In this document: piece after piece, positions 61,182 through 64,000 of the stretch | Layout: every line of letters starts with the position of its first letter | Numbering within the stretch: position 1 is the stretch's first letter | Source: Rhizophagus clarus | Lineage: Eukaryota; Glomeromycota; Glomeromycetes; Glomerales; Glomeraceae | Length of the DNA: 64,000 bases | Direction of reading: 5' to 3' | Assembly (NCBI GenBank): GCA_015698045.1 | Contig: BLAL01000357.1 | Coordinates: 124,001 to 188,000 of the forward strand | Notes under the pieces: model-generated | What the model was told of the DNA's origin: nothing | What the model saw: only the letters and a program-made list of their open reading frames with translations | Database searches by the model: none | Translations under genes and position numbers: made by a program

Positions 61182-61349
61182 CATCATACCAGTGTCTGAA
61201 ATTCAAAATAAAAAAAATTTGTATTTTTGTGCGGAACTTTTATTTGCTATGTGCGGCATTATATAAAATTATAAAAAAATGCACTTCTTAATGTGCGGAA
61301 GTTCAAAAGGAATGTGCGCGCACATTGAATTTCAAACACTGCATCATAC
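61182..61349. mobile_element. hAT-type MITE with 8-bp target duplication
   Basis: The element 61190-61341 (152 bp) is flanked by the identical octamer CATCATAC at 61182-61189 and 61342-61349. The termini are CAGTGTCTGAAATTCAA and, read inward from the right, CAGTGTTTGAAATTCAA (one mismatch in 17). Three TGTGCGG motifs lie inside, plus a GTGCGCGCAC palindrome near the right end; these may be transposase-binding subterminal repeats (inference). There is no coding capacity. This is a third family, distinct from those at 24.6 and 39.5 kb. Confidence 0.88.
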
Positions 61350-61970
61350 ATAAGCAATCTTAGATATAATAATACAGTAAATTTAGATATTAAAATTAAG
61401 GTAGTATTTTATATTTTTGTATTTTTCTTATATTTACATTATCATTGTTGCAAAATCATGAAATTTTTATCCCAATTCAATTTGTGACAACCTCGTCCAA
61501 AATGACTAAATATATCATTCTTTGTAGACTCTACCGTAAATGTTTGCAACCTATGTGTCGCCCACCCATATTGTAAGCTTGATTTACGGTTTCGCTATAA
61601 ATTGCAATCTAAAATATCGTAAATGGCCAGCAACCTTACTCTAGATTGTTGGTCCATTAATCTGTCATACATTGAAATCTTGTTATGTACAGTACGCGAG
61701 TCAATCTTCACACATCAACCATAAATTACTTAAATCAAATTCATGTTCGGAAATGAATGAATGGACGATCCTAAGAAAATGTTCCATTAATGCCATACGA
61801 AATTTAGCAGTCTGTTTTGTGAAACAAAACTTCTCTTATCAGTTAAGCTCTTAACATTACTTGTAAGTTTTCACATGAAAATGCGTGTCCATGAGTATTC
61901 AAACATTCACTATTTATCAAGTAAAATAGAAAAAATTAATTGAGCGAATTATTCAGCACTTAATAACAAT
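61350..61970. other. Intergenic region upstream of the GTPase pseudogene
   Basis: No gene supported. A 60-codon open frame at 61672-61854 has no recognisable features. The stretch would have held the promoter of the downstream locus. Confidence 0.45.
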
Positions 61971-63333
61971 ATGGCAGAAATTAGAAATATATTATTAATA
62001 GGTAACGCTGGTAAAGGAAAGTCTACCTTAGCAAATGTTTTAACTGGAATGAATGAATTTGAGGAAAACATAAATTTGATTAATGGAAATAATGAAGCGA
62101 AAGTTAAGGAATTTGAACACAAAAGAATAACGTATCGAGTTATTGATACTGTAGGAATCGGAATTTCTATTCAATCAACAGAAGAAATATTAAGTAAATT
62201 ATAAGATGTAGCTCATATTCTTAATGAGGGTTTAAATCAAATATTATTCCTGACAAATGGCCGTTTTAACAAGGAGGAAGGTAATGCTTTTGATTTACTG
62301 AGAAATGCTATATTTGATGATTGTGTATCTTATTACACTACTATTGTCATCACTCATTTTCCTAAATTTCAAGAAAAAAAGATTTGCGAAGAGACGAGTC
62401 AAATATTTAAAATGGAAATTAAAAAACTTTCAACTCCACTTGCTTCAACTGAGATCATTTACGTGGACAATCCACCAACAGATTATGGGAAAAATCAGCA
62501 CTTTTACGAAAAGCATCTCGCGAAATATTATTAAACCACTTAAAAACTTGCCAAGAAGTTTACCAACCTAAACTGCTTAATAAATTTCATAAAATGGTTG
62601 ATGAGTTCAATACAATTATTAAAGATACTGTTGAAGCAATTAAGGATATTGATTCTCATTTTATCAACAGCATTAACTATTTAGGAGAATTCATTCCTGA
62701 ACGAAGAGTAATAGTCAAAGATATTGAAATGCGTATAGAAGAAGTAAAAAAATATATGGCAGATCGATTTCAAGATAGCGTTATAAATCATTCTGCTATG
62801 TTGTTTGGTGAATGTTTAGCAATCTCGGGAATATGGTTTCCACTTCTCGCGGAGCCAGGTTTAGCCATGTCGATCGTTGGTTTGCTGGGTACTGCTTCCG
62901 CTGATTATTTAGCGAAAACGAAGCATATAAATTATTTGAAAAGAACCTTGAGATGGATAAAGAAAAATGTGAAGAGGTAGAAAACTTACAAGAAATTTTG
63001 AGAAAATCTCTTGAAGAATTCAAAAACATCCGCCCTCGCTTCGTGACTTCAGAATACAGAAAACAGAATATCGATAGAAAAAAAATTGAAGTAATTGAAA
63101 ATATAATGGAACAAATTCTGGGAAAAGAAATTGAACCTGGTGTGAACCCGGGAAAAAACGATAAGGCTCATTCCACTGGTATTAAAATAGTAGGAGCTAC
63201 TATAGAAGGTGTTTGTAAACTTGTGCCTTCTCCTTTATCATTTTATTGCATGTATCGTGACCATAAGGAAACTAAAAACCGTGATTCTTTGAGAGATATG
63301 GAAACGATAATTGAAATTGTAGAGAAGGGTTAA
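61971..63333 (+). pseudogene. AIG1-type GTPase pseudogene
   Basis: The ATG at 61971 begins MAEIRNILLIGNAGKGKSTL, with P-loop G11-x4-G16-K17-S18, and DTVGIG (G3) follows. An in-frame TAA at 62202-62204 interrupts the frame; the same frame continues DVAHILNEGLNQILFLTNGR, YYTTIVITHFPKF and STEIIYVDNPP. A one-base loss near 62,500 shifts to REILLNHLKTCQEVYQPK and on through IGIW-like hydrophobic residues (AMLFGECLAISGIWFPLLAE) to a stop near 62,980. Another shift near 62,930 continues DKEKCEEVENLQEILRKSLE to a TAA at 63331-63333. The ancestor had an AIG1/GIMAP-like G domain, a coiled linker, a hydrophobic stretch and a helical tail, about 450 residues. AIG1-type GTPases are numerous in Rhizophagus. 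The G domain is still well preserved, so decay is recent. Introns do not explain the breaks because the frame resumes with no gap. Confidence 0.85.
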
Positions 63334-64000
63334 AAGTTTTAAAAGAAAAACAACAACAACTAAATAATGTATATAAAACTATTAAGTTGTGTAGAGGAAA
63401 TTGCAAAATTACCATAAAATTAAATGGTACCAATTTGCGAAATAAATGCGGACGTTGAAATATAATGAATATATCAATAAATATTGTTTATTTTACGAAC
63501 ATTAATTGTGATATTATCCTTCAGCAAATTATTGCACAATAATAGCAAAACAAACAAGAAATAAATAATTTTGCATAATTTTGCTATACATTAACGTAAT
63601 GCATAATATATAACCAAAATGTTGTTTAAACGAAGAAATTCTCCACGAATGTCAAAATAAAACAATGATCGCCTCCCAAACTGCATAACATTTGTAACCT
63701 CCAAATCTAAGTGTAGGAATTTGACATTATTAGTTCCAGAATTAGTATGAAACATGATAGAAAAAACATTATTGCATGCCGGGAAAACTTTAAAACACAA
63801 ATACGAAAATTTTGATTTTGTTTCCTTTTAGTATAGCACAATGCAAAGTTGATAACAGATTACCAAGCTCCAGCCACTCTCCAGCCTTCCATATTCTTTT
63901 CACAGCTTATTTAAAATTCATTTAGTGACGGAAGTATTGATATGCTGTGTGATAATTCCGATGATTTACCATCGTATTTGCAAATATCCAATTGGACAAT
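63334..64000. other. Intergenic sequence to the right edge
   Basis: No supportable gene. A minus frame at 63800-63591 has no recognisable domain. The last 59 bases have an ATG (63942) with an open frame reading MLCDNSDDLPSYL, but it is too short to call. Confidence 0.4.

Noticed and set aside
63942..64000. Open frame at the right edge starting MLCDNSDDLPSYL
   Set aside because: Only 19 codons are visible and an in-frame stop lies just upstream; nothing more can be said.
1..64000. CRISPR arrays, tRNA or rRNA genes, prokaryotic operons
   Set aside because: No regularly spaced direct repeats with unique spacers, no cloverleaf-type sequence recognised by eye and the genes are intron-containing eukaryotic families.

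Overview
This window looks like nuclear DNA of an arbuscular mycorrhizal fungus, most probably Rhizophagus (Glomeromycota). It is very AT-rich, with homopolymer runs everywhere. Its genes have short GT-AG introns. It carries protein families known to be expanded in that lineage: MATA-type HMG-box proteins, F-box/LRR-like proteins, RING-IBR-RING ligases and AIG1-type GTPases. It also holds decayed LINE retrotransposons and many small inverted-repeat elements (MITEs). The species call is inference from gene content and composition; nothing in the sequence names the organism.

Layout. 0-11 kb: the start of a gene leaving the left edge (minus), a short HMG-box gene, a complete seven-exon COQ6 ubiquinone hydroxylase gene (minus) and a single-exon F-box gene (minus). 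11-20 kb: gene-poor, with only decayed coding patches and a degraded direct repeat. 20-23.4 kb: a multiply broken gene of unknown family (minus) and a four-exon RING-IBR-RING E3 ligase gene (minus). 24.6-30.4 kb: repeats, namely a hAT MITE with an 8-bp target duplication, a TA-flanked MITE, a minus-strand LINE ORF2/RNase H fragment abutting a plus-strand ORF1 fragment, and a foldback element. 31.3-31.9 kb: an HMG-box gene with two added zinc ribbons. 32-40 kb: mostly non-coding, with one frameshifted gene fragment and a second hAT MITE.

40.7-58.6 kb is the most notable part. It is a direct tandem duplication of an 8-9 kb unit. Each unit holds a minus HMG-box gene, a minus gene for a small acidic protein of an unrecognised family, and a plus HMG-box gene. 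Both minus genes are open in both copies and diverge as proteins under constraint. The plus HMG gene is intact in the right copy. In the left copy it is frameshifted and interrupted or flanked by two MITEs of one family in opposite orientation.

58.9-61 kb is an extremely AT-rich gene-free block, roughly 5-10% GC in the lines I counted. It is followed by a third hAT MITE and an AIG1-type GTPase pseudogene with one in-frame stop and two frameshifts.

The genes do not form a pathway. COQ6 is a mitochondrial housekeeping enzyme. The F-box and RING-IBR-RING proteins belong to ubiquitin ligation. The six HMG loci are probable DNA-binding regulators of a family related to fungal mating-type HMG proteins. 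I found no tRNA, rRNA or CRISPR array.
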